A DNA stretch of 64,000 nucleotides from Sulfurimonas sp. GTDB lineage: Bacteria; Campylobacterota; Campylobacteria; Campylobacterales; Sulfurimonadaceae. Location of the stretch: assembly GCF_026988655.1 (NCBI RefSeq), contig NZ_JALSKT010000083.1:18426-82425 (forward strand), given 5' to 3'. How positions within the stretch are numbered: position 1 is the first letter of the stretch; the number at the start of each line of letters is the position of its first letter. A model generated the notes under the pieces. That model made no database searches and was not told where the DNA came from. It saw only the letters and a program-made list of their open reading frames with translations. Made by a program: the position numbers and the translations under genes. Of the stretch, positions 51,839-60,519 are shown in pieces.

Positions 51839-53104
51839 TTATTCCTTATGATCTTTGATTATTTGTACAAGCATTGAAAAGATACCATACAGGAGAAGTA
51901 TCCCGATAAGTAGTGTAATGAACATTTTTAATTTCTTAGGATACGTATACCCATCAGGTAGGTTTGGTTTGGTAACAATGCTAAGTGTTTTAGAATTTTT
52001 AAGGACTTCAAGCTTTGTTGTTTCAAGCTGTATAAGGGCATTTTTATAGACTTCAGTGCTAAACTCAAACTGCATTTTGAGCTTGTTGTATGCAAAAAGT
52101 ATTTTGTTGAGTCTGTTTTTACTCTTTCCAGTTAAAGCTTCTTTTGCATTTTTTATGGAAGCCTCGATCTCTTTTATCTCAGATTTTAATGCTAGCAATT
52201 CATAGTTGTTTTTGTTAAGATAGTTGCTTTTTGTTTTGTACTCAATCTTTTTTTGTGTAAGCGCTGACTGTAAACCTGCAATAATCTCACTTGAAGATGT
52301 TGCATTGCTTTGTGGGTTGAGTAAAAGATGCTTGTCTTGGTATGCTTCTAATGCTTTTGCTGCCATATCCATTGCATTTTTACTTTTTTTGTATTCTAGC
52401 TCCACAAAAGCAAGCTGTTTTTTTGCTTTTTTTCTGTTAAATTTGTTTAACATATCGTCAACGGCTTTGATGGTAAATTTCAAAATCTCTTGCGCTTTTT
52501 TTGGATCTGTATGGAGATAACTAATGTGTAAAAGAGCTGAAGTTTCATCATACTCAACAAGCATTCTTTTTTTATAAAACTCTAATGCATCTTCTAATGT
52601 AGCATCACTGCTGAGTCTACTGATAAAATCTAAGTCATCACTTTTGTAGTGCTTAATTAGAGCAAACTTTTTGTCAAGCGTTTTAAACATATCTAAAGAG
52701 AGGAGATACTCTTTGACGACCATAGAATCTTGCAACTGAGATGAAGAACCAACCCCTAAAAGGCTCAGTCCTAGAGTAGAAGCCGAAGGCGTAGAACTAA
52801 GATCTCGTACCATGAGTGTTGTTTGTGACTCATATAGTTCAGATTCGATAAACATCGTATAAGTAAAAGCCGAGAGAAAGATAAAAAGAAAAAAGAGTCT
52901 TGTGACAAAGGTCGAGTACTTTTTGCTTAGTTGGCTATGGACTATGTAGTCTTTTTCTATCTTAGTATAGTCTTTGTTAAGTCTTTCATGCATACCACGA
53001 AATCCATGCTTAGTAAAACGAGCATAAGATTTTCTAAATGTTCGGTGTTCTTGTGTTTTATCTGTTTTTTCGTACCAGTAGAGTTGTATTATCTTTTTTA
53101 TCAT
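51839..53104 (-). CDS. kpsE: Capsule export inner-membrane protein, KpsE-like (PCP-3)
   Basis: 421 residues. Two terminal helices (about 65-85, RLFFLFIFLSAFTYTMFI; about 390-412) enclose a periplasmic domain with long coiled coil (230-360), the polysaccharide co-polymerase plan. LYESQTTLMVRDLSSTPSAS after helix 1 and PNLPDGYTYPKKLKMFITLLIG before helix 2 are typical of KpsE/BexC. The cytoplasmic N-terminus is unusually long, about 60 residues with many basic residues, and shares the RFTKHGFRGMHERL segment. It would couple the ABC exporter to KpsD. It lies seven bases after kpsT. Confidence 0.9.
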   Translation of the reverse strand: MIKKIIQLYWYEKTDKTQEHRTFRKSYARFTKHGFRGMHERLNKDYTKIEKDYIVHSQLSKKYSTFVTRLFFLFIFLSAFTYTMFIESELYESQTTLMVRDLSSTPSASTLGLSLLGVGSSSQLQDSMVVKEYLLSLDMFKTLDKKFALIKHYKSDDLDFISRLSSDATLEDALEFYKKRMLVEYDETSALLHISYLHTDPKKAQEILKFTIKAVDDMLNKFNRKKAKKQLAFVELEYKKSKNAMDMAAKALEAYQDKHLLLNPQSNATSSSEIIAGLQSALTQKKIEYKTKSNYLNKNNYELLALKSEIKEIEASIKNAKEALTGKSKNRLNKILFAYNKLKMQFEFSTEVYKNALIQLETTKLEVLKNSKTLSIVTKPNLPDGYTYPKKLKMFITLLIGILLLYGIFSMLVQIIKDHKE

Positions 53105-53111
53105 ATATATC

Positions 53112-53777
53112 TCATTGTTTATTTATTTTATCGTATGTTTTTATCGCATCGTTTATATCTTCAAAGTAGTACATCTGTCCTGCGTTTACAACGATACCAG
53201 CGTGACAAATCTCTTTAAGTATTGGCATTGAGTGACTCACAAGAAGGACATTGCAGTTTTCTATCTTTTTACGCAAAGCTTTTTTAGATTTCACTTGAAA
53301 GTTCTTATCTCCGACTGAAAGCGTTTCATCAATGATTAGATAATCAAAGTCAAACATCAAGCTCAGTCCAAAACTCAAACGTGACTTCATCCCTGAAGAG
53401 TATATTTTGATAGGCATATCAAAATAGTCACCTATCTCAGCAAACTCTTTGACCCCTTCGATGGCATGCTCTATCTCAGCATCTGTTTTGCCGTAAATAC
53501 GACAAACAAATTTAACATTTTGTCGTCCTGTCATGGAGCCTTGAAATCCACCTGCAAGCCCCATAGGCCATGAAAAAGAGTTAGGCGATATGATAGCACC
53601 AGAGTTTGGAAAGTCTATACCCCCAAGCATACGAAGCAGTGTTGACTTCCCAGCTCCATTTCTTCCTAATATACCAACATTTACATCAGATGGAATAATC
53701 TGACTTACATTGTTAAGAATGTACTTTTTACCATTGGCTGTTTTGTAGTATTTTGTTACATTTTTTAGTTCTATCAT
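53112..53777 (-). CDS. kpsT: Capsule ABC transporter ATPase KpsT
   Basis: 221 residues of ABC ATPase: Walker A GRNGAGKSTLLRMLGG (about 38), then FSWPMGLAGGFQGSMTGRQN, which is diagnostic of KpsT/polysaccharide exporters, signature YSSGMKSRLSFGLSL, Walker B YLIIDETLSVGD and H-loop LLVSHSM. It energises capsule export with KpsM. It is separated from kpsM by the second HEPN-MNT pair, an unusual split since kpsM and kpsT normally overlap. It holds the last AAACGCAG copy in the window (53180). Confidence 0.95.
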   Translation of the reverse strand: MIELKNVTKYYKTANGKKYILNNVSQIIPSDVNVGILGRNGAGKSTLLRMLGGIDFPNSGAIISPNSFSWPMGLAGGFQGSMTGRQNVKFVCRIYGKTDAEIEHAIEGVKEFAEIGDYFDMPIKIYSSGMKSRLSFGLSLMFDFDYLIIDETLSVGDKNFQVKSKKALRKKIENCNVLLVSHSMPILKEICHAGIVVNAGQMYYFEDINDAIKTYDKINKQ

Positions 53778-53778
53778 T

Positions 53779-54255
53779 TTATTTTAGCATTTCTTGAATA
53801 GTATCTAAAATTTGTTTGAGTCTGTGTTTACGTTGGTAAAGTGTATTTATCATATCAACAGTAATATTACTATTGTCCTCATAGTCATGAGCAATCTCGT
53901 TTCTTATGTCTCTAAACTCAAACCATTCATCTACATCAATTATGCCCCATTTTTCAAGCTGATTGAGTATGTCTAAAAATGGTTTATCTGTATTTTCACC
54001 TTGATAAAGTAAAATAGACTTAAAAAGTTTTGCACCCATACAATCTTGTAGTTTTGAAAATCTGTAAATTATTTGGTCACTGTATGCTAAATATTCTATA
54101 TCATGTATAATTTTGCTAAATTTTTTTTCATCTAATGGAAAGAGATTGATCTTCTCAAGTTGTTTGTATGCATCATTTAATCTTTGTAAATGTTTATATG
54201 CTTCATTTAAATTGTCTAAAACCTTCTGTTTGTATATTAGAGTTTTATTCCCCAC
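53779..54255 (-). CDS. HEPN-domain toxin (HepT-like), pair 2
   Basis: 158 residues from GTG 54255, which has a perfect AAGGAGG seven bases upstream inside the MNT gene. The R-x4-H motif is RNEIAH in EFRDIRNEIAHDYEDNSN (about 118-123). It is a clear but distant paralogue of the HEPN protein at 49729 (shared FSKLQD, LFK/IFRA and LEKWGIIDVDEW versus IEKEGIVDIDTW segments). Gene order is MNT then HEPN, the reverse of pair 1. Its stop is one base from the kpsT start, so toxin, antitoxin and capsule exporter share a transcript. Confidence 0.88.
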   Translation of the reverse strand: MGNKTLIYKQKVLDNLNEAYKHLQRLNDAYKQLEKINLFPLDEKKFSKIIHDIEYLAYSDQIIYRFSKLQDCMGAKLFKSILLYQGENTDKPFLDILNQLEKWGIIDVDEWFEFRDIRNEIAHDYEDNSNITVDMINTLYQRKHRLKQILDTIQEMLK

Positions 54256-54524
54256 TTTCGTGCCTCCTTTTCTATAAGTCTTGTTTTGTCTTGATTGAAA
54301 ATAATATCTATTTTTTGCTCGCCTAGTTGCTTTTTTATGCTTGAAAGAAATTTTATCTTTTTTTGAAAAAGATTACTATGATCTTGAAGAACAAGATACA
54401 AATCTATATCGCCACCTTTTTGAGAATCATCTACTCTACTTCCAAAAAGATAGATCTCACCATTTTTAAAAATGGTTTCAAAATTTTGCTTAATTGTTTC
54501 AATGTAATTTGCATTTAATCTCAT
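54237..54524 (-). CDS. MNT nucleotidyltransferase antitoxin (MntA-like), pair 2
   Basis: 95 residues with YLFGSRVDDSQKGGDIDLYLV, the G-S-x(10)-D-x-D signature, and IDIIF as the third acidic strand. It resembles pair 1 closely in this core (GSRVDNSKKGGDIDLF) but differs outside it, suggesting an old duplication or two related arrivals. Its stop region overlaps the HEPN start by 19 bases. It begins four bases after the kpsM stop codon, so it sits inside the exporter operon. Confidence 0.88.
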   Translation of the reverse strand: MRLNANYIETIKQNFETIFKNGEIYLFGSRVDDSQKGGDIDLYLVLQDHSNLFQKKIKFLSSIKKQLGEQKIDIIFNQDKTRLIEKEARKWGIKL

Positions 54525-54528
54525 TATG

Positions 54529-55311
54529 TTACCTCGAAGAGATGATCTTCTTCTCTGCTCTTGTGTAAAAATAGAGTCCTAAAAAGAGTGGTATAAAAGT
54601 CCAGTAAAACATATACTCATAATCCACATACTGAGTATCTAAGGCATTGAAGTAGTTTCCATGTATCATCTCTATAAAATGAACAAGAGGATTGTAGAGA
54701 ATAATCTCTCTTAGAACTGGAGGAAGAGAGTCCACTGTGTACATCAGAGCCGATACAAAGAGTAGAGGAGCCATGATGACATTGACTATCTTGACATAAG
54801 TCTCATAAAACGCACCTATGACAGCACTGAGTAGCCCAAGTGAAAACCCAAAAAGGCACATCCAAGCAACAGCTAAGATGACCATGTTGAAATTTTTGAC
54901 ATGCAGATCAAATCCAAAATATAAACCAATGCCGATAAAAACTAAAGTAGCAGCGATACTGACCAAAATCTCAACTAAAAAACGAGTGATAAGCGTGTCG
55001 ATAGGCTTTACCTGTATGTAACTAAATAGCGCCTGATTTGCACTAAAAGCATTCAGAGAACGACTGACAATATTTTTCCAAAGAAAAAATGCCAAAAAAC
55101 CAGTCGCTAAAAAAACTGGAAAATCGATACCGGGCATGGAGTTACTAGCTACAGCAGACTTGAGCCCTGCAAACACAAGCACCATAAACATAGCATCAAA
55201 GAGAGCCCAAAAGTAGCCAAGCTTTTGAGAACCAAAGCGTGTTTGAATCTCTCTCAAAAAAAGGGCAGTGATAACAGACTTGAAAATTGTAAAAGGAGTT
55301 CTTTTAATCAT
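54529..55311 (-). CDS. kpsM: Capsule ABC transporter permease KpsM
   Basis: 260 residues with six membrane helices in ABC-2 arrangement: FLREIQTRFGSQKLGYFWALFDAMFMVLVF at the N-terminus is characteristic of KpsM/Wzm (conserved R-T-R-F-G-x-x-x-L-G-Y-x-W), helices at about 30-52, 65-85, 110-135, 143-170, 175-195 and 230-250. LYTVDSLPPVLREIILYNPLVHFIEMI near the end is also a family landmark. With KpsT it exports the completed lipid-linked capsule to the periplasm. It is divergent from kdsD, about 120 bases apart. Confidence 0.94.
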   Translation of the reverse strand: MIKRTPFTIFKSVITALFLREIQTRFGSQKLGYFWALFDAMFMVLVFAGLKSAVASNSMPGIDFPVFLATGFLAFFLWKNIVSRSLNAFSANQALFSYIQVKPIDTLITRFLVEILVSIAATLVFIGIGLYFGFDLHVKNFNMVILAVAWMCLFGFSLGLLSAVIGAFYETYVKIVNVIMAPLLFVSALMYTVDSLPPVLREIILYNPLVHFIEMIHGNYFNALDTQYVDYEYMFYWTFIPLFLGLYFYTRAEKKIISSR

Positions 55312-55378
55312 AGTGCTATTTTAGCGTAAATATCTTAATAAATATAAACTTAAAAGTTTTTGTTAATAGCTAATGGTG

Positions 55379-55384
55379 TATAAT
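55379..55384 (+). promoter_or_regulatory. Possible -10 of the kdsD operon
   Basis: TATAAT in the divergent kpsM-kdsD gap, 50 bases before the kdsD ATG; no -35 at a normal distance was seen. Confidence 0.35.
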
Positions 55385-55433
55385 TTCTAAAAAATTGATA
55401 TTCTGTAAAAGCATATGTAAGGAAATACTATTA

Positions 55434-56387
55434 ATGAATGTTATTAAAATAGCTAAAGAAGTTTTTGAACTAGAAGCAGAGGCAATAAAAGGACTATGCG
55501 AAAAGTTGGATGATAATTTTACTCAAACAGTAGAATTGATTTTACAATCTAAGGGTCGTTTAGTTATAAGTGGAATGGGTAAATCAGGTCACATTGGAGC
55601 TAAGATTGCAGCAACGCTGGCAAGTACAGGAACACCTAGCTTTTTTATGCATCCTGCTGAAGCATTTCATGGTGATTTGGGTATGCTTACTCAAAATGAT
55701 ATTCTACTTGCTATTTCTAATTCCGGTGAAAGCGAAGAAATTGTTAAAATCATACCATTTGTGAAAAAAAGAGGTATCACGCTGATAGGAATGGCCGGAG
55801 ATGAAAAGTCTACTTTAGCAAGAGAATCAGATTATTTTTTAAATATAAGTATTGAAAAGGAAGCCTGTCCTTTACAACTGGCACCTATGTCATCGACTAC
55901 AGTTAGCTTAGCGATGGGGGATGCATTGGCAGCTGCTTTAATGAAAAAACGAAATTTTAAACCAGAAAACTTTGCTATGTATCATCCTGGTGGAAGTTTA
56001 GGTAAGAAACTTTTGACAAATTTAAAAGATATAATGACATCGAAAGATTTACCAACTGTTGACTTAAAGAGTGATTTTCAAGATGTTATTACAACAATTA
56101 CAAGAGGAAAGCTTGGCTTGTGTATTGTTGTGGATGATGGGCTTATTAAAGGGATCATAACAGATGGAGATTTGCGAAGAACTTTACAAGAAACAGATAA
56201 AATCAGATTTGACTTGTCGGCTCAAGAGATGATGACAAAAAACCCCAAAACAATTCATGAGAATAAAATGGCTGTCGATGCGGAAGCATATATGATAGAA
56301 AATAAGATAAAAGAATTGTTGGTAGTGGATGATGATGAAAAATTGGTCGGTGTTGTGCAACTATTTGATACAGGGAGTATCTTTTGA
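55434..56387 (+). CDS. kdsD: D-arabinose-5-phosphate isomerase
   Basis: About 317 residues from ATG 55434 (AAGGA upstream; the track start at 55395 lacks one). KdsD/KpsF interconverts ribulose-5-phosphate and arabinose-5-phosphate, the first step to Kdo. An SIS domain (40-175) carries VISGMGKSGHIGAKIAATLASTGTPSFFMHPAEA and AISNSGESEEI; two CBS domains follow (210-317). A capsule-linked second copy (KpsF) is common beside a housekeeping one. It leads a plus-strand operon that makes CMP-Kdo. The end overlaps kdsB as TTGA. Confidence 0.95.
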   Translation: MNVIKIAKEVFELEAEAIKGLCEKLDDNFTQTVELILQSKGRLVISGMGKSGHIGAKIAATLASTGTPSFFMHPAEAFHGDLGMLTQNDILLAISNSGESEEIVKIIPFVKKRGITLIGMAGDEKSTLARESDYFLNISIEKEACPLQLAPMSSTTVSLAMGDALAAALMKKRNFKPENFAMYHPGGSLGKKLLTNLKDIMTSKDLPTVDLKSDFQDVITTITRGKLGLCIVVDDGLIKGIITDGDLRRTLQETDKIRFDLSAQEMMTKNPKTIHENKMAVDAEAYMIENKIKELLVVDDDEKLVGVVQLFDTGSIF

Positions 56388-57142
56388 AGAGTGTAGTTGT
56401 TATACCAGCAAGGCTGAATTCATCAAGACTACCAGGCAAAGTATTGTTAGATATTTGTGCAAAACCTATGGTTCAACATGTATATGAAGCATCCAAAAAA
56501 GCTGAAACAATAGAAGATGTATATATAGCTACCGATTCTTTAGAAGTCAAAGAGGCATGTCTAAAGTTTACAGACAACATCATCATGACAGACGACTCAC
56601 ATGAATCTGGTACCGATAGACTAGCAGAGGCTTCAAAATATATAGAGTGTGACAATATTATCAATGTTCAAGGGGACGAACCTTTGATAGACCCGATGCT
56701 TATTACACAAATGGCTGATATTTTAGAGTCTCAAGATAGCATAATGGTAAGTGCTATGCACAAGATAAAAACAACTTCCGAATTAAAATCTCCTAACTCT
56801 GTAAAAGTGGTGGTAGATAAAAACTCAAATGCACTTTATTTTTCAAGATCAATTATCCCTCATCATAGAGATGAATGGGAAGCGCTTCTTAAACATCATA
56901 CAACTATTCCAGAACAACTAAAGTTTTACAAGCATATAGGAATTTATGGATATAAAAAAGAGTTTCTTAAAACATACGCTACTCTGGAGTCTACTTATCT
57001 GGAGAAATTAGAGAAATTAGAGCAGTTAAGAGTTTTAGAAAATGGCTATAAGATTAAAATGATAGAGAGTGATTATCATCCGATAGGTGTTGATGTTCTA
57101 GAAGATTTAGAAAAAGTAAGAAAGATTATACAATGTCATTAA
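56384..57142 (+). CDS. kdsB: CMP-Kdo synthetase (3-deoxy-manno-octulosonate cytidylyltransferase)
   Basis: 252 residues from TTG 56384, overlapping the kdsD stop as TTGA with GGGAG upstream. KdsB activates Kdo with CTP. Motifs: VVIPARLNSSRLPGKVLLDICAKPMVQHVYE, IDDVYIATDS-like (here IEDVYIATDS), SGTDRLAEA, NVQGDEPLIDP and HIGIYGYKKEFL. The direct donor it makes is used by KpsC and KpsS. The last ten bases overlap kdsC. Confidence 0.96.
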   Translation: MKSVVVIPARLNSSRLPGKVLLDICAKPMVQHVYEASKKAETIEDVYIATDSLEVKEACLKFTDNIIMTDDSHESGTDRLAEASKYIECDNIINVQGDEPLIDPMLITQMADILESQDSIMVSAMHKIKTTSELKSPNSVKVVVDKNSNALYFSRSIIPHHRDEWEALLKHHTTIPEQLKFYKHIGIYGYKKEFLKTYATLESTYLEKLEKLEQLRVLENGYKIKMIESDYHPIGVDVLEDLEKVRKIIQCH

Positions 57143-57675
57143 AACAAAAAGCAAAACTTATTAAAGCTATTGTGTTTGATGTGGATGGTGTTCTGACGGA
57201 TGGTGGTATTATTTACGATAATGCTGGAATGGAGATAAAACGTTTTAATGTTAAAGATGGACAGATTATTTCACATCTCAAAAAAGCTGGTTTTGTTGTG
57301 GGTGCTATCACTGGTCGAGACTCGCAGGTCGTTAAAAATCGATGTGAAGAGTTGAAACTTGATTTTCATTATCATGGAAGTTCAGATAAATTGGTGCAAT
57401 ATGAAAAGATAAAAGAGAACTACAGCCTAAAAGATGAACAGATAGCCTACATAGGTGATGACATCATTGACTTAGGTATTTTAAGTAGATGTGGTCTTGG
57501 TGCAACACCACAAGATGCAAGGTCTTACATGAAAGAAAATGTAGACTATGTGACACCTTCAAAAGGTGGAGAAGGTGCTTTAAGAGATTTTGCTGACATG
57601 ATTTTAGATGCACAAGACCTGCTAGAAAGTATAATAACCCAACAATTGGCAAGGGCAGTAGATGCTACTAACTAA
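57133..57675 (+). CDS. kdsC: Kdo-8-phosphate phosphatase
   Basis: 180 residues, HAD superfamily without cap: nucleophile Asp in KAIVFDVDGVLTDGGIIYD, then FNVKDGQIISHLKKAG, AITGRDSQVVKNRCEEL and IAYIGDDIIDLGILSRCGLGATPQDA. It dephosphorylates Kdo-8-phosphate, between KdsA and KdsB in the pathway. The gene overlaps kdsB upstream by ten bases and the DUF1016 nuclease downstream by 14. Normally kdsA would follow or precede directly. Confidence 0.94.
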   Translation: MSLKQKAKLIKAIVFDVDGVLTDGGIIYDNAGMEIKRFNVKDGQIISHLKKAGFVVGAITGRDSQVVKNRCEELKLDFHYHGSSDKLVQYEKIKENYSLKDEQIAYIGDDIIDLGILSRCGLGATPQDARSYMKENVDYVTPSKGGEGALRDFADMILDAQDLLESIITQQLARAVDATN

Positions 57676-58705
57676 CGAGTATAAAGATTTTATAGTCTCT
57701 TTAAAACAGAAGATTTATAGTGCGAAGTCAAAGGCAATTATCTCTGCAAATAGATTGATGATAGAGCTTTATTTTGAGATAGGTAGAGAGATTGTTTTAA
57801 GTCAAGAACTACAAGGCTGGGGAAAATCGGTTGTTGAGAAGATGTCTAAAGACTTAACTGATGAGTTTGGTAAGAAGAATGGCTACTCTTCTCAAAATCT
57901 TTGGTATATGAGACAATTTTACAACGCTTATAAAGACAACTCAAATCTCCAACAGCTTGTTGGAGAAATTCCTTGGGGTTCAAATATTGTTATATTTACA
58001 AAATGTAAAGATACAGAGCAAAAAGAATACTACATAAGAAATACTATTGAATTTGGATGGAATAGAAATGTACTTACTCATCATATACAAACAAATCGTT
58101 TTAATAGAGATGACAAGAGAAAGAAACTAAATAATTTTGAGACCACTTTAGAAAATGAACTTTCAGAACTAGCTACTGACATAGTAAAAAGTGAATACAA
58201 CTTAGCGTTCCTTAGTATTTCTGATGGCGTACATGAAAGAGAAGTTGAAAGCACTTTGGTGGAAAACATCAAAAAGTTTTTACTTGAACTTGGATATGGG
58301 TTTAGTTTTATAGATAACCAATACAAACTAACACTTAATGAAAACGAATACTTTATAGATTTACTCTTCTTTCACAGAAAGTTAAATGCCTTAGTTGCCA
58401 TAGAGCTAAAGCTAGGAAAATTCAAACCAGAGTACGCAGGTAAAATGAACTTTTACTTGAATCTTCTCAATGATACTGTAAAAATGCCACATGAAAATCC
58501 ATCTATTGGGATTATACTTTGTAGCGATAAAGAGAGTTTAGAAGTAGAGTACTCTTTATTAAATACAACACAGCCTATGGGTGTCTCAACCTACACTACA
58601 AATGCTACATTACCAAAACAACTAAAAGAGACACTTCCAACAAAAGAAGAACTTTATAAAACACTACGAAAACTAGACAAAAAGGAAAGAGATGTTAACA
58701 AATGA
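57662..58705 (+). CDS. DUF1016 / YhcG-like PDDEXK nuclease inside the Kdo operon
   Basis: 347 residues. N-terminal helical DUF1016_N part (about 1-150): YFEIGREIVLSQELQGWGKSVVEKMSKDLTDEFGKKNGYSSQNLWYMRQFY and PWGSNIVIFTKCKD. The C-terminal nuclease core (about 225-300) shows YFIDLLFFHRKLNALVAIELKLGKFKPEYAGKMNFYL, i.e. D-x(13)-E-x-K in a PDDEXK fold, followed by PSIGIILCSDK. Such proteins occur in defence islands, restriction loci and near toxins. The ATG overlaps kdsC by 14 bases and the stop overlaps kdsA by 14, so it is fully embedded in the operon; it has AT-rich, low-complexity composition like nearby capsule genes. Confidence 0.88.
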   Translation: MLLTNEYKDFIVSLKQKIYSAKSKAIISANRLMIELYFEIGREIVLSQELQGWGKSVVEKMSKDLTDEFGKKNGYSSQNLWYMRQFYNAYKDNSNLQQLVGEIPWGSNIVIFTKCKDTEQKEYYIRNTIEFGWNRNVLTHHIQTNRFNRDDKRKKLNNFETTLENELSELATDIVKSEYNLAFLSISDGVHEREVESTLVENIKKFLLELGYGFSFIDNQYKLTLNENEYFIDLLFFHRKLNALVAIELKLGKFKPEYAGKMNFYLNLLNDTVKMPHENPSIGIILCSDKESLEVEYSLLNTTQPMGVSTYTTNATLPKQLKETLPTKEELYKTLRKLDKKERDVNK

Positions 58706-59483
58706 TGAACTATATGAAAAACTAAAGCAAGGAAGATTTCTTCTTGCAGGGCCTTGTGCCATAGAGAGCGAAGCACTTGTGATGCAAGTAGCAGAAGAGG
58801 TGAAAAAGATGAGTGAAGAGTTAGGGATTACTTATGTGTTTAAGTCTTCATTTGATAAGGCAAATAGAACTTCGCTGAGTAGTTTTAGAGGTCCTGGGCT
58901 AGAAGAGGGATTGCGTATCTTAGAGAAGGTAAAAATGGAGTTTGAACTTCCCATAGTTACTGACATCCATGAACCTTCTCAAGCACAACCCGTAAGTGAA
59001 GTTGCAGATATCTTACAGATTCCTGCATTTTTATGTAGACAAACAGACTTGTTGGTAGCAGCTGCAAAAACTAACAAGATAATCAACATCAAAAAAGCAC
59101 AGTTTTTAGATGGAAAAGACATGTTTTATCCTGCTCAAAAAGTAAAAGATGCTGGAAACAGTAAAATAATGTTGACTGAAAGGGGTACACTTCTTGGATT
59201 AGGACGGTTAGTTGTAGATATTACACAAATAGTGGATATGAAAGAGTTTGGCTATCCAGTAGTAATGGATGTTACACATTCTACGCAAAGACCGGGTGGT
59301 GGAGCAACAAGTGGCGGTAATCCTCATTATGCACCTTATATTGCCAAGGCAGCAGCAGCTGTTGGGGTTGATGGTTTCTTTTTTGAAGTTCATCCTGAAC
59401 CTAGTGAGGCTTTGAGTGATGGGAGTAATATGGTTAAATTAGATGAGTTTCAAGAATTGATTAGAGGAATATATAATGATTAA
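58692..59483 (+). CDS. kdsA: Kdo-8-phosphate synthase
   Basis: 263 residues. KdsA condenses PEP with arabinose-5-phosphate. Signatures: LAGPCAIESEALVMQVAEEV, FKSSFDKANRTSLSSFRGPGLEEGLRIL, VTDIHEPSQAQPVSEVADILQIPAFLCRQTDLL, NIKKAQFLDGKDM, VMDVTHSTQRPGGG and FFEVHPEPSEALSDGSNM. The ATG lies in the end of the nuclease gene. With kdsD, kdsB and kdsC it completes the route from pentose phosphate to CMP-Kdo. The last eight bases overlap the next glycosyltransferase gene. Confidence 0.97.
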   Translation: MLTNDELYEKLKQGRFLLAGPCAIESEALVMQVAEEVKKMSEELGITYVFKSSFDKANRTSLSSFRGPGLEEGLRILEKVKMEFELPIVTDIHEPSQAQPVSEVADILQIPAFLCRQTDLLVAAAKTNKIINIKKAQFLDGKDMFYPAQKVKDAGNSKIMLTERGTLLGLGRLVVDITQIVDMKEFGYPVVMDVTHSTQRPGGGATSGGNPHYAPYIAKAAAAVGVDGFFFEVHPEPSEALSDGSNMVKLDEFQELIRGIYND

Positions 59484-60519
59484 GTTTTTATATATCAGTA
59501 CCACAGGACGATTAGAACGACCTTATTTAGACCCATCCGTTAGATATAGATGTTACAACCCAGCAGAGGACCTAGAAACTTTAGGACATCTTGCCGATGT
59601 TGTTTCTTTTCACGACTTTCAAATTGCTATGATTAAAAATTATGATGTCTTTATATTTCATAGACCACCATATGATGAGAAGTTGGAGATAGCACTTGCA
59701 GTCATGGACAGGTACAAAAAACAGTATTATGCAGATTATGATGATCTAATCTTTGCTCCAGAGTACGCGTTGCAGTCGTCTTTGTATAAAACAGGGAGAG
59801 CGGATAAAAAGAAAACTTTAAAAATTTTTAAAAATAATTTTAAAGCAATGAAATTGTTTAAAAACTTTACCGTTTCAACGACTCCATTGAAAGATGTGAT
59901 TTTACATTTAAATAGAAAAGCGAATGTAAAAGTGATTCATAACGGTCTATCGCAATCATGGTTAAATAGGGCTAATTTAAATTTCGTTCCAAATACATCT
60001 AGTTTTAAGACAATGAGTTATCTTTCTGGAACAAAAAGTCATGATCATGACTTTGAAATTGTAGAAAATATTATGGCGAAACAGTTAGCGAGCAAAAAAG
60101 ATTTACATTTAATGTTAGTCGGTCCACTTGAATTTAATAAAGACCTTTTAAATGACAAGGTAAGACATCTTCGCTATGTTGAATACCAAAACTTGCCTCA
60201 ATTAATTACTAAAAGTTGGCTCAATATTGCACCATTAGAAGATAATATATTTAATAAATGTAAATCAGGTCTAAAATTTTTTGAATCAGCAATACTTGGT
60301 ATTCCTTCTATTGTTTCTTCTCTACCAGATTTTGAAAGATTTGATGATGCAGTTTTCATTGCCAAAGATGAAGAGAAATGGAACTATTATATTGATAAAC
60401 TTTACAATGATGAAGAATTTTATAAGAAGAAATCATTAGAAGTAAAACAATATGCTCAAGAAAAATGTATGTCACTGCATCAAACAAATAAATTTATTAA
60501 TATAGTCGAGGAAATATAA
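59476..60519 (+). CDS. Capsule glycosyltransferase (GT-B, GT4-like)
   Basis: 347 residues. It begins IKFLYISTTGRLERPYLDPSVRYRCYNPAEDLETLG and has the GT-B nucleotide-sugar half: YLSGTKSHDHDFEIVENIM (about 175), LMLVGPLEF, then PLEDNIFNKCKSGLKFFESAILGIPSIVSSL near residue 250, where retaining GT4-type enzymes have the E-x7-E region. YYADYDDLIFAP near residue 92 is also characteristic of a group of polysaccharide transferases. Sugar and linkage unknown. It overlaps kdsA upstream and shares its stop base with the next start (TAATG). This stretch is more AT-rich than the kds genes. Confidence 0.75.
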   Translation: MIKFLYISTTGRLERPYLDPSVRYRCYNPAEDLETLGHLADVVSFHDFQIAMIKNYDVFIFHRPPYDEKLEIALAVMDRYKKQYYADYDDLIFAPEYALQSSLYKTGRADKKKTLKIFKNNFKAMKLFKNFTVSTTPLKDVILHLNRKANVKVIHNGLSQSWLNRANLNFVPNTSSFKTMSYLSGTKSHDHDFEIVENIMAKQLASKKDLHLMLVGPLEFNKDLLNDKVRHLRYVEYQNLPQLITKSWLNIAPLEDNIFNKCKSGLKFFESAILGIPSIVSSLPDFERFDDAVFIAKDEEKWNYYIDKLYNDEEFYKKKSLEVKQYAQEKCMSLHQTNKFINIVEEI

